NCBI GenBank assembly: GCA_902363555.1
Contig: CABJAM010000004.1
Coordinates: forward strand, 313,778 to 377,777
Source: Lachnospiraceae bacterium
GTDB taxonomy: Bacteria; Bacillota; Clostridia; Lachnospirales; Lachnospiraceae
Length of the DNA: 64,000 bases
Direction of reading: 5' to 3'
The notes under the pieces were generated by a model, which worked only from the letters and a program-made list of their open reading frames with translations, was not told where the DNA came from and searched no databases. The position numbers and the translations under genes were made by a program. Each line of letters opens with the position of its first letter. Positions within the stretch are counted from its first letter, which is position 1. Shown here piece after piece: positions 34,553 to 43,018 of the stretch.

Positions 34553-34987
34553 ATGAAAAGTTATGTGGCAACCGCATCTTCAATTGAAAGAAAATGGTAT
34601 GTAGTTGATGCTACAGGACATACATTAGGACGCTTAGCATCCGAAATTGCAAAAGTTTTAAGAGGAAAAAACAAACCGACATTTACACCGAGCATGGATA
34701 CCGGTGACTATGTGATCGTTGTTAATGCTGATAAGATTCAGGTAACTGGTAAGAAAATGGACCAGAAGATCTACTACAATCATTCCGACTATGTAGGCGG
34801 TATGAGAGAGACAACCCTGAAAGAAAAAATGGACAAGAAGCCAGAAGACGTTATTTATCTTGCAGTTAAAGGAATGCTTCCAAAAGGACCTTTAGGAAGA
34901 CAGATGTTAACGAAGCTTCATGTATATGCCGGACCGGAGCATGACCATGCTGCTCAGAAACCGGAAGTACTGGAAATCAAATACTAA
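34553..34987 (+). CDS. rplM: 50S ribosomal protein L13
   Basis: 144 aa, full length for L13. Typical WYVVDATGHTLGRLASEIAKVLRGKNKPTFTP start and the KGMLPKGPLGRQM signature near residue 105. Binds 23S rRNA early in large-subunit assembly. The strong AAGGAGG site and consensus promoter fit high expression. Followed 31 bases later by rpsI. Confidence 0.98.
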   Translation: MKSYVATASSIERKWYVVDATGHTLGRLASEIAKVLRGKNKPTFTPSMDTGDYVIVVNADKIQVTGKKMDQKIYYNHSDYVGGMRETTLKEKMDKKPEDVIYLAVKGMLPKGPLGRQMLTKLHVYAGPEHDHAAQKPEVLEIKY

Positions 34988-35018
34988 TTAGAGTGAGATT
35001 TGGAAGGAGAGAATAACC

Positions 35019-35411
35019 GTGGCTAATGTAAAATATTACGGAACCGGAAGAAGAAAGAAAAGTATTGCCAGAGTATATCTTGTACCTGGAACAGGTAATG
35101 TTACCATTAATAAAAGAAGCATCGATAACTACTTCGGTCTTGAAACACTGAAGGTTATCGTTCGTCAGCCCCTTGAAGCTACAAGCACTACCGATAAATT
35201 TGATGTTATCGTTAATGTTCATGGCGGCGGATTCACCGGCCAGGCTGGTGCGATCAGACATGGTATTTCCAGAGCATTATTAAAAGCAGACGCAGATTAC
35301 AGACCTACCCTCAAGAAAGCAGGCTTCCTCACACGTGACCCACGTATGAAGGAAAGAAAGAAATACGGTCTCAAGGCAGCTCGTCGCGCGCCTCAGTTCA
35401 GCAAGAGATAA
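35019..35411 (+). CDS. rpsI: 30S ribosomal protein S9
   Basis: 130 aa, full length, from GTG or the adjacent reading at 35019. It has the GTGRRKKSIARVYL start, GGGFTGQAGAIRHGISRAL core and basic C-terminal tail RRAPQFSKR that reaches the P-site tRNA. The intact 3' end and terminator lie directly before the ICE, so the insertion does not damage the gene. Confidence 0.98.
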   Translation: MANVKYYGTGRRKKSIARVYLVPGTGNVTINKRSIDNYFGLETLKVIVRQPLEATSTTDKFDVIVNVHGGGFTGQAGAIRHGISRALLKADADYRPTLKKAGFLTRDPRMKERKKYGLKAARRAPQFSKR

Positions 35412-35442
35412 TCTGCTGTTCAAACCGTATCAAAATGGTTCA

Positions 35443-35476
35443 AAAACCCCGGAAAATCAAGGTTTTCCGGGGTTTT
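35443..35476 (+). terminator. Terminator of rplM-rpsI
   Basis: 14-bp stem AAAACCCCGGAAAA (35443-35456) / TTTTCCGGGGTTTT (35463-35476). Confidence 0.92.
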
Positions 35477-35497
35477 ACTATATCTAAACGGGCTGAT

Positions 35498-35713
35498 ATA
35501 GTTTGACCAAATTTAGCAAAACGAGAGCCGTTTTCACCCAATTTTTAGTGGTCCGCAAGTGGTTAACCGGCCAAAAAGAGGGCAAAAAGAGGGTCAAGTG
35601 GTGCCCAAAGTGGTTAACCGAGAGCCGATTTTGTAGGTGTTTTGGGGGCTACTTTTCAGCCAGCCTTCCTCTTGTTTTGGGCTGTGGCAGTTTGGCATAG
35701 TTTGACCTAATTT
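35498..35713. repeat. Left end region of the ICE with paired direct repeats
   Basis: ATAGTTTGACCAAATTT (35498-35514) recurs with one mismatch at 35697-35713. Inside the interval, AAGTGGTTAACCG occurs near 35557 and 35607, and GAGAGCCG near 35523 and 35620. Such short direct repeats near an ICE end are typical of att core and integrase arm sites. The exact attachment core cannot be fixed without the other end. No gene is convincing here. Confidence 0.5.
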
Positions 35714-35738
35714 GAATAATTGAATATGAATTTGATGT

Positions 35739-35845
35739 AGCACTCAGTATAAAATGACTGGGTGCTTTTTTCATTTCAGGAACTCGTATTCCGGCGATAG
35801 AAAGAGCCGTCACTTCACTTTTTATTTTGAAGTGGCGGCTTTTTC
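35739..35845 (+). terminator. Two consecutive terminators at the ICE left end
   Basis: Stem GCACTCAGT/ACTGGGTGC with T6 (35740-35771), then AGCCGTCACTTCA/TGAAGTGGCGGCT with T5 (35805-35845). They insulate the ICE genes from rpsI read-through. Confidence 0.85.
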
Positions 35846-35889
35846 TATTTCCAGAAGCAACAGCAATAATCAGAAATGAGGTGAAGTCA

Positions 35890-36711
35890 ATGAACACGCA
35901 AATCATCGCCATCGCCAACCAGAAAGGCGGCGTTGGCAAGACAACAACCTGTGCCAACTTGGGAATCGGGCTGGCACAGGCCGGGAAGAAAGTCCTGCTG
36001 ATCGACGGAGATCCGCAAGGGAGCCTAACCATCAGCCTGGGCAATCCCCAGCCGGATAAGTTGCCCTTTACGCTGTCAGACGCAATGGGCCGTATCCTGA
36101 TGGATGAGCCGCTCCGTCCCGGCGAGGGTATCCTGCACCACTCAGAGGGCGTAGACCTGATGCCTGCGGACATCCAGTTATCCGGTATGGAAGTATCCCT
36201 GGTAAATGCCATGAGCCGTGAGACTATCTTGCGGCAATATCTGGACACGCTGAAGGGGCAATACTCCCATATCCTCATCGACTGCCAGCCCTCCCTTGGA
36301 ATGCTCACAGTCAATGCGCTGGCCGCTGCAAACAGGATCATCATTCCCGTTCAGGCGGAGTATCTGCCCGCCAAAGGGTTGGAACAGCTGCTCTCCACGG
36401 TAAACAAGGTAAAGCGGCAGATCAACCCCAAGCTCCAGATAGACGGTATCCTGCTGACGATGGTGGACAGCCGGACCAACTTTGCAAAAGAGATCTCAGC
36501 ACTCCTGCGGGAGACCTACGGCAGCAAGATTAAGGTGTTCGGCACAGAGATTCCCCACTCTGTCCGGGCTAAGGAAATCAGCGCCGAGGGAAAAAGCATT
36601 TTTGCCCATGATCCTGGTGGCAAGGTGGCAGAGGGCTACAAAAATCTGACGAAGGAGGTGTTGAAACTTGAAAAGCAGCGCGAAAAAAATAGAGCTGGCC
36701 TCGGTAGATGA
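35890..36711 (+). CDS. parA: ParA/Soj-type partition ATPase of the ICE
   Basis: 273 aa from ATG 35890 (GAGGTGAAGTCA upstream). Deviant Walker A KGGVGKTTT at residues 11-19, IDGDPQGSL, and switch region IDCQPSLG. The protein polymerises or patterns on DNA with ParB to stabilise the excised circular ICE during cell division. It overlaps the parB gene by 44 bases. This is the usual first gene at the left end of Tn1549-like elements. Confidence 0.94.
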   Translation: MNTQIIAIANQKGGVGKTTTCANLGIGLAQAGKKVLLIDGDPQGSLTISLGNPQPDKLPFTLSDAMGRILMDEPLRPGEGILHHSEGVDLMPADIQLSGMEVSLVNAMSRETILRQYLDTLKGQYSHILIDCQPSLGMLTVNALAAANRIIIPVQAEYLPAKGLEQLLSTVNKVKRQINPKLQIDGILLTMVDSRTNFAKEISALLRETYGSKIKVFGTEIPHSVRAKEISAEGKSIFAHDPGGKVAEGYKNLTKEVLKLEKQREKNRAGLGR

Positions 36712-37603
36712 TCTGTTCTCCACCGAAGAAGGTCGCCAGGATGCAAAGCTGGAAAAGATTCAGGAAATTCCATTGTCTGAACTGCATCCGTTTAAGAATC
36801 ACCCATTCAAAGTCAAGGATGACGAAGCCATGATGGAGACCGCTGACAGTATCAAGCAGTATGGTGTTCTGGTTCCGGCGATTGCCCGGCCGGACCCGGA
36901 GGGCGGTTATGAGCTGGTAGCCGGACACAGGCGGCACAGAGCCAGTGAACTGGCAGAAAAGGAGACTATGCCGGTCATTGTCCGTGATCTGGATGATGAT
37001 GCCGCCACAATTATTATGGTTGACAGCAACTTGCAACGAGAAAGCCTTCTTCCAAGCGAAAGGGCCTTTGCCTATAAGATGAAGCTGGATGCCATGAAAC
37101 ATCAGGGGGAGCGAGTTGATTTAACTTGTTCCCAAGTTGGGAACAAGTTAGAGGGCAAGAAGTCCAGTGAGATTTTGGCAGAGCAAGTAGGTCAGAGTAA
37201 AAACCAGATTTTTCGCTATATCCGTCTGACAGAGCTGATTCCTGAATTGATGGATATGGTGGATGAAAAGAAGATTGCCCTGAACCCTGCCTATGAGCTG
37301 TCCTTTCTCAAAAAGGAGGAACAGGTAGACCTGTTGGACGCGATGGACAGTGAACAGGCTACACCTTCCCTTTCCCAAGCCCAGCGGCTCAAGAAGTTCA
37401 GTCAGGAGGGGCATCTCTCTATTGATGTGATGAGGGCTATTATGGGTGAGGAAAAGAAAAGCGATCTGGATCGTGTGACATTTACTTCTGATACTCTGCG
37501 GAAGTATTTCCCCAAAAGTTATACGCCAGCCCGGATGCAGGAAACCATTATCAAGCTGCTGGAACAATGGCAGAAAAAACGCCAGAGAGACCAGGAACGA
37601 TGA
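36668..37603 (+). CDS. parB: ParB/Spo0J-type partition protein of the ICE
   Basis: 311 aa with TTG start at 36668 (GAAGGAGGTGTTGAAAC upstream). The ParB N-domain has LVAGHRRHRASELAE (the CTP-binding GxRR motif) and NLQRESLLPSERAFAYK, followed by an HTH domain (about 160-200) and a C-terminal part with KYFPKSYTPARMQETIIKLL. It probably recognises a centromere-like site on the ICE together with ParA. Confidence 0.93.
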   Translation: MKSSAKKIELASVDDLFSTEEGRQDAKLEKIQEIPLSELHPFKNHPFKVKDDEAMMETADSIKQYGVLVPAIARPDPEGGYELVAGHRRHRASELAEKETMPVIVRDLDDDAATIIMVDSNLQRESLLPSERAFAYKMKLDAMKHQGERVDLTCSQVGNKLEGKKSSEILAEQVGQSKNQIFRYIRLTELIPELMDMVDEKKIALNPAYELSFLKKEEQVDLLDAMDSEQATPSLSQAQRLKKFSQEGHLSIDVMRAIMGEEKKSDLDRVTFTSDTLRKYFPKSYTPARMQETIIKLLEQWQKKRQRDQER

Positions 37604-37615
37604 AAGGAGCCGCCT

Positions 37616-37885
37616 ATGAAGGATATTTCAGCCAGGGAGCTGAAAGGGCATAACATTCTCGCCGTAGAAAGATTTTGGGATAACACCCGCTGGATGATCG
37701 AGTTTTCCATCCTGCGTCCCGGCACTACTTACGGAAGGCACGGAGATGAAATGCGGCTGTTTTTGACAGAGGACGGGTATCAGGCCGCCCTGCAAAGTCA
37801 GCAGCGCAGGGAGATCAAAATCAAAAGGTGCGCCCGTGTAATTGAGGGTCATGTCCTGGATGTAAAGAAAAAACGGAGGAAATAA
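37616..37885 (+). CDS. DUF5720-like ICE protein (copy 1)
   Basis: 89 aa, short beta-rich protein (HNILAVERFWDNTRWMIEFSIL...RLFLTEDGYQAALQSQQRREIKI). A second, diverged copy of the family lies at 40132-40443 with the shared pattern RLFLTEAGYQKSLENQEKGHIKI. Common in Tn1549-like elements; function unknown. It is placed 12 bases after parB in the same operon. Confidence 0.8.
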   Translation: MKDISARELKGHNILAVERFWDNTRWMIEFSILRPGTTYGRHGDEMRLFLTEDGYQAALQSQQRREIKIKRCARVIEGHVLDVKKKRRK

Positions 37886-37886
37886 G

Positions 37887-38390
37887 ATGTTTAGAGAAAA
37901 AGAAATCTGCAATGCTATCAGGACGGCGTATCTTTATCTTTTCCCCGACAAAAAGGAGCGGAAAAGGGCGCTTTCCAGATTGAACATGGAACTTGTGGTG
38001 CAGTCTGTCCGCTATCGTGGGGAAAGTGTTCTTGCCTACCAGACCGCAGGAAATCATGAGTGTTCCCTGAACTACTATGGGCCGGAGTTGCTTCCACAGC
38101 GGGGATTTTGCATTTACCAAAAAACTATCCAAAGTCATTCCACACAAGTGGAGGCTTCATGTATCCGGGAACTATGGCTCTTGGAGGACGGACGGTTTGT
38201 GGAGGTGTCCTGCGTGAATACGAAATACCGCTCAGCATATGAAAGGTTTTCCACCTGTTACCGCACTATCCATCATATCGTCAGGGAGCGGGACTGGCAG
38301 GACTATCCAGCGGAGGAGGTTGCCGACGCCTTTGAGGACATCAGCCGCTATCCCTTTGATGGGAGACCAGGAGTTTTCTATGAAGTTTGA
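37887..38390 (+). CDS. ICE accessory protein of unknown function
   Basis: 167 aa, starting one base after the previous stop (RBS CGGAGGAAATAAG overlaps it). Contains YLYLFPDKKERKRALSRLNMEL near residue 11 and several aromatic/charged strands, with no membrane segment. Not recognised; position suggests an ICE regulatory or host-interaction role. Confidence 0.7.
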   Translation: MFREKEICNAIRTAYLYLFPDKKERKRALSRLNMELVVQSVRYRGESVLAYQTAGNHECSLNYYGPELLPQRGFCIYQKTIQSHSTQVEASCIRELWLLEDGRFVEVSCVNTKYRSAYERFSTCYRTIHHIVRERDWQDYPAEEVADAFEDISRYPFDGRPGVFYEV

Positions 38391-38450
38391 GCCGCGTCTT
38401 TACTGACAGCGGCTTTTGTTATTCCCTGACCACAGGAAGGAGTGAAGTGA

Positions 38451-39329
38451 ATGGCAGTCTACCGCGTACAACGGACACGCGATTACACCGTTATGTCAAA
38501 TTATCATCTGAAGGATAAAGGGCTGACCTTAAAATCTAAGGGCCTGCTTTCCATGATCCTGTCGCTTCCAGAGGAGTGGAATTACACGACCAGAGGGCTG
38601 GCTTCCATCTGTAAGGAGGGTGTGGACGCTATTGGCTCTGCGCTCAAAGAGCTGGAAACAGCCGGCTACATTGTCCGCAGGCAGCTTCGCGGAGCAAATG
38701 GCCGTATTACTGATACTGAGTACATCATTTATGAGCAGCCTCAGCCAAAGAAGCCGGATATGCTGCCGCCGGATGTGGTTTCACCAGATACGGAAAACCC
38801 GGATATGGTAAGACCGGATATGGAAAAGCCCGCAGAATTAAATATAGAGAAATCAAATACAGAAAAATCAATTACTTATGGATCAAGTACCGATTCCATT
38901 CCCTTCCGGGAAACAGCGGCGGCAAGACCGCCGGAACGGAAAGGAAGGGATGCGATGTCTGTCACAGAGATAGAAAATTATCGGGAATTGATTTTGGAAA
39001 ATATCGAGTATGACTGCCTGAAGCAGCGTTATCCGCTCTACTTGGATGACCTGAATGAGATCGTAGAGCTGATGGTGGAAACGGTCTGTGCCAGAAGAAA
39101 GACCACCCGGATCTCTGGGGCAGACTTCCCCCACGAGATCGTGCGTTCCCGCTTTTTGAAGCTGGGCAGCTCACATATCGAGTTTGTCATGGACTGCCTG
39201 CAAAAGAACACCACCCAGGTACGCAACATGAAGCAGTACCTGCTTGCGGTGCTGTTCAATGCGCCTACCACCATGAGCAATCATTACACTTCATTGGTCA
39301 ACCACGATATGCACACAGGCGGCTGGTAA
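38451..39329 (+). CDS. Replication-initiator-like HTH protein (DUF6017-type)
   Basis: 292 aa. The N-terminal winged helix (NYHLKDKGLTLKSKGLLSMILSLPEEWNYTTRGLASICKEG) is typical of replisome organiser or DnaD-like N-domains. A Pro/Asp/Met-rich linker with repeated PD(M/V/T) units follows (about 100-127). The C-terminal domain (YDCLKQRYPLYLDDLNEIVELMVETVC...) matches the DUF6017 kind. It could start replication of the excised ICE circle. RBS is AGGAAGGAGTGAAGTGA. Confidence 0.8.
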   Translation: MAVYRVQRTRDYTVMSNYHLKDKGLTLKSKGLLSMILSLPEEWNYTTRGLASICKEGVDAIGSALKELETAGYIVRRQLRGANGRITDTEYIIYEQPQPKKPDMLPPDVVSPDTENPDMVRPDMEKPAELNIEKSNTEKSITYGSSTDSIPFRETAAARPPERKGRDAMSVTEIENYRELILENIEYDCLKQRYPLYLDDLNEIVELMVETVCARRKTTRISGADFPHEIVRSRFLKLGSSHIEFVMDCLQKNTTQVRNMKQYLLAVLFNAPTTMSNHYTSLVNHDMHTGGW

Positions 39330-39362
39330 GGCCGTCTTTTATTATGCCAAAGGAGGCACGAC

Positions 39363-40109
39363 ATGAACCAGATGGAAATTTTCTAAAACCCGGAGTTTGG
39401 CAGTATCCGAGTCATTGAAGAAAACAGCAAATACTTGTTCAGCGGAACGGATGTGGCCGTTGCGCTGGGGTACAGCAATCCCCGCGATGCAATTATCCGC
39501 CACTGTAGGTATGTCGTGAAACGCGACGCACCTCACCCACAAAGCCCCGACCGCAAAATCAGTATGACTTTTATCCCCGAAGGAGATTTGTACCGACTGA
39601 TCGTTCACAGCAAATTGCCATCGGCAGAGCGGTTTGAACAGTGGGTGTTTGATGAGATCCTGCCTACCATTCGCAAGCATGGAGCTTATCTCACAAAAGA
39701 AAAATTGTGGGAGGTAGCCACTTCACCAGAGGCTTTGATGAAACTCTGCTCGGATTTGCTGGCTGAGCGCGAAGCGAATGTTTCTCTGCGTAAAGAAAAT
39801 GCACAGTTGGAGGGCAAAGCCGCTTTCTATGATCTGTTCATCGACTTAAAGCACAGCACCAATCTCAGGACTACTGCCAAAGAGCTGGATGTGCCGGAGC
39901 GCCGGTTTGTCCGGTTTCTTCTGGAAAAGCGGTTTGTGTATCGCACTGCATCCGGCAATGTGCTGCCCTATGCCAATGTTAAAACTACGGGGTTGTTCTG
40001 TGTGAAGGACTACTGTAATCACGGGCATACCGGTTCCTACACGCTGGTTACGCCCAAGGGAAAGATCTATTTTGCCCAGCTGCGGGAGATGATCTTGTTG
40101 ATTCCATAA
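39363..40109 (+). pseudogene. BRO-N/KilAC phage-type antirepressor with early nonsense codon
   Basis: From ATG 39363 the frame reads MNQMEIF then TAA (39384-39386), then continues in the same frame NPEFGSIRVIEENSKYLFSGTDVAVALGYSNPRDAI to 40109. This is a BRO-N domain followed by a KilAC-type C-terminal domain (TTAKELDVPERRFVRFLLEKRFVYR). Relatives have an aromatic or Lys/Asn residue at this spot, so one base change (for example TAC to TAA) explains it. There is no good internal start; a TTG at 39435 would cut into the domain. Likely inactive unless the stop is read through. Confidence 0.8.
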
Positions 40110-40131
40110 GAACGGAAAGGAAGTGAATTTT

Positions 40132-40443
40132 ATGCCAGAAGGCAAAACAATCGGTCAGCTGATGGAGGAAATGCGCCAGAAAGCCGGAGCGCAGAACTAC
40201 CACGGCCATGACTACATGGATTTGGAGCGATTTGCCGAGGACACCAGGCACATGATTATCTTCGATGTGCTGACTAACGACTCTCCGGTGGGCTGGAAAG
40301 GAGAACGCACCCGTCTGTTTTTGACGGAGGCTGGATACCAAAAAAGTCTGGAAAACCAAGAAAAAGGCCACATCAAGATTCTCAGCCATGCAAAGGTCAG
40401 AAATGGGGAGTTGTTCTATGACCACAAAGAACAGATACGATAG
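40132..40443 (+). CDS. DUF5720-like ICE protein (copy 2)
   Basis: 103 aa from ATG 40132 (AAAGGAAG upstream). It shares with copy 1 the pattern FAEDTRHMIIFDVLTND...RLFLTEAGYQKSLENQEKGHIKILSHAKV, plus an N-terminal extension. Function unknown. Confidence 0.78.
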   Translation: MPEGKTIGQLMEEMRQKAGAQNYHGHDYMDLERFAEDTRHMIIFDVLTNDSPVGWKGERTRLFLTEAGYQKSLENQEKGHIKILSHAKVRNGELFYDHKEQIR

Positions 40444-40455
40444 GAGGAATCCGAT

Positions 40456-40875
40456 ATGAACGAGGAAAAGAAAGTCCCATTCAAGTGGGAGTTTGGAGAA
40501 GAAACCATATCGCTGCAACTTGGGATGTATGCGAATAATCAGCGGCTTTATATCGGCATGATTACCCACACAGAAGATGGGGCGGAACCATTTGCAGATA
40601 TGACGGTAAACCTTCCGGGGTATTCCCTGGAACCTGGAGAGGCGTTTATTTCCGGTGACATCAGTAAGGACCTGCTGCGATTCATTAAAGAGAACAAATT
40701 GGGGAAGGTGCTTCCCTATCAGGTACAGTCCGGTTATGGGAAATATTCTGCTGTTGCTTTTGATCTGGAGAAGTTGAAAGCATTTGACCCCAAAGGTGTG
40801 GCAGAGTTTCGGAAAGAGTGGAATCTGCCGGATAAGAAGCCGGTAAAGAAAAAAAGCCGCGGGATGGAGCGATGA
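40456..40875 (+). CDS. DUF4313-like ICE protein
   Basis: 139 aa: FKWEFGEETISLQLGMYANNQRLYIGMIT, DMTVNLPGYSLEPGEAFISGDIS and a basic tail KKPVKKKSRGMER. Matches the DUF4313 kind found in Tn1549/CTn-type elements. No catalytic motif; function unknown. RBS GATAGGAGGAATCCGAT. Confidence 0.75.
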   Translation: MNEEKKVPFKWEFGEETISLQLGMYANNQRLYIGMITHTEDGAEPFADMTVNLPGYSLEPGEAFISGDISKDLLRFIKENKLGKVLPYQVQSGYGKYSAVAFDLEKLKAFDPKGVAEFRKEWNLPDKKPVKKKSRGMER

Positions 40876-40961
40876 AGCAATACCTTCTCCGGCGGCTGGT
40901 GATCCCGCCTTAGAAAGAAATGCACCATCCCTGCACATTTTGTGGAAAGGAGGCGTTGAAA

Positions 40962-41462
40962 ATGCAGGAAGAAGTGGAAAACAGGACTTTAACGCTGGTT
41001 GTCAGCGGAACAAAGTTCACTGGCAGGCTGTTTAAGGCCGCCATCACCAAGTACCTTGCCCACTGCAAGGAAAAGAAGCTGCAAAAGCAGAGAAGTCGTG
41101 ACGCTCCTGTGACACCCCACGGCAAACAGACCGTCAAGCAGCTCATTGGCCAGAACCAGGGGATCTCCAATATCGAGATTACAGACCCCTCCATCAAGGA
41201 ATTTGAGAAGATCGCCCGGAAATATGGTGTGGACTATGCGGTGAAGAAAGACCGCAGCAGCTCCCCGCCCAAGTACCTGATCTTTTTCAAAGGCCGTGAC
41301 GCCGATGCGCTGACCGCTGCATTTACCGAGTATACCAGCAAAAAGGTCAAGAAAGCCGAGAAAACGGAACGCCCGTCTGTGCTGGCAAAACTCAGTCAGT
41401 TCAAAGAGATGGTCAAAAATGCCGTGGTGGACCGCACCAAGCGAAAGGAGCTGGAACGATGA
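40962..41462 (+). CDS. PcfB-family (DUF3801) conjugation protein
   Basis: 166 aa from ATG 40962 (GGAAAGGAGGCGTTGAAA upstream; the 14 in-frame residues before it include the ribosome-binding site). RTLTLVVSGTKFTGRLFKAAITKYL and ITDPSIKEFEKIARKYGVDYAVKKD are typical of PcfB, which in pCF10 helps recruit the relaxosome to the VirD4-type coupling protein. It overlaps the coupling protein gene by four bases. Confidence 0.88.
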   Translation: MQEEVENRTLTLVVSGTKFTGRLFKAAITKYLAHCKEKKLQKQRSRDAPVTPHGKQTVKQLIGQNQGISNIEITDPSIKEFEKIARKYGVDYAVKKDRSSSPPKYLIFFKGRDADALTAAFTEYTSKKVKKAEKTERPSVLAKLSQFKEMVKNAVVDRTKRKELER

Positions 41463-42251
41463 AAAAGCAGTTTGACATCAAAAAGCTCGTTTTGCTGAAC
41501 CTGCCCTATCTCCTGATGGGGCTGTTTGCTACTAACTTCGGGGAAGCATGGCGGCTGGCTCAGGGGGCAAATGCTTCAGAGAAATTCCTTTCCCTGTTTG
41601 CTGTCCTGCCTGGAGCGCTGCAAAGTTTCTGGCCCAGCCTGCACCCATTGGATCTGCTGGTGGGGCTGTGCTGCGGTGCCGGTCTGCGTCTGGCGGTGTA
41701 CCTCAAAAGTAAAAACGCGAAGAAGTACCGACATGGGCTAGAGTATGGCTCTGCCCGTTGGGGGACCCGTGAGGACATCGCTCCCTACATCGACCCGGTG
41801 TTCCAGAACAATGTCATTCTCACGAAAACCGAAAGCCTGACCATGAACAGCCGCCCCAAGGACCCAAAGACCGCCAGAAACAAGAATGTTCTGGTGATCG
41901 GCGGCTCCGGTTCCGGTAAGACCCGCTTTTGGTTGAAGCCAAATCTCATGCAGATGCACTCGTCCTATGTAATTACGGACCCCAAGGGAACCATTTTGGT
42001 CGAGTGCGGAAAAATGCTCCAAAGGGGCGCACCCAAGCTGGGGAAGGACGGAAAGCCCATGAAGGACAAGCAGGGAAAGGTCATCTATGAGCCATACCGG
42101 ATTAGGATGTTGAATACCATCAATTTCAAGAAGTCCATGCACTATAACCCTTTTGCCTATATCCATAGCGAAAAGGACATCTTGAAGCTGGTAACGACGC
42201 TGATTGCCAACACCAAAGGCGAAGGCAAGGCCGGGGACGATTTCTGGGTCA
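41459..42251 (+). CDS. virD4: VirD4/TcpA-type coupling protein, 5' exon
   Basis: First 264 codons plus one base of the T4SS coupling ATPase, which pumps the relaxase-DNA complex into the channel. Two N-terminal membrane segments (about residues 12-30 and 45-65), then Walker A VIGGSGSGKTRFWLK near 147. The frame is broken by a group II intron at 42252. Joining base 42251 to 45106 gives V-K-A-E-T-L-L-Y without frame change, and a total of 609 aa, normal for the family. Unspliced, it would end at 42310 after 19 foreign residues. Confidence 0.92.
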
Positions 42252-43018
42252 GTGCGACACGTTCGCATACAAACACTATTCCACAGGGAGCAAAGCTCTG
42301 TGGGCGCTAAGACCGAGTAGTGCTAAAAATGCGGAGCCTCCGAGATAATTCGGAAGCTACAACTGATACTGCGACAGGTGGAATGAGGGAGTAACGCCCT
42401 GAAACGCCTGACCTGAAAACTACGGCTGGCGTTGGCTGGAAACGGCCAGGGTCAGAAGCCCGTTAAAGACGGCTGACTGCGTTCGCTCTGTGCGCGGTAA
42501 ACAATGGAAACAGCGGCAGGTGCATAGCAAGCCAGAGGTGGCTGTGAGCGTTAGGCCGGGGGTCTATAAAATGCCTATGGCGAGAATGTCCGAAAGGGCA
42601 GGCCAATCTGCGATAGTACGGGTCTAAAAGAAGAGTGGGGCTAATCCCCCTATCCCGCAAGGGAGCCAGTGTGGAAGAGTAAAAATTTGTCCCTATGAAA
42701 CTCCATGCGCCGTTACAGGCGGCGGCAAGCTGGCAGGTCCATAGTAGAAACCTAAGGGCATATGGAAAGATAGCAGTATCGGAACGTGGGGAAAGCCTAT
42801 CGCGTATATCATGGGCCAACATGGTATATAGGCTGTCGAATCATATAAGCAGTCGAAGCGGTGGGTAAAGTAGTGGCGATAGCGGTGATGTTCCCTGTAA
42901 TGGGGAATGGAGTGACAGCCACGAGTCAACAGCAAGGCAAAACACTAATCACAAGTGAGCAGTAGGATTTCGGGTACGACCAAAAGGTCAATCTTCCCTC
43001 AAAGGAGTTGATGCCTAT

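Noticed and set aside
35503..35700. 65-codon frame after rpsI
   Set aside because: It lies across the direct repeats of the ICE end, with no ribosome-binding site.
42251..42310. Natural end of a short VirD4 protein
   Set aside because: The last 19 residues are intron sequence; the protein continues in frame at 45106.
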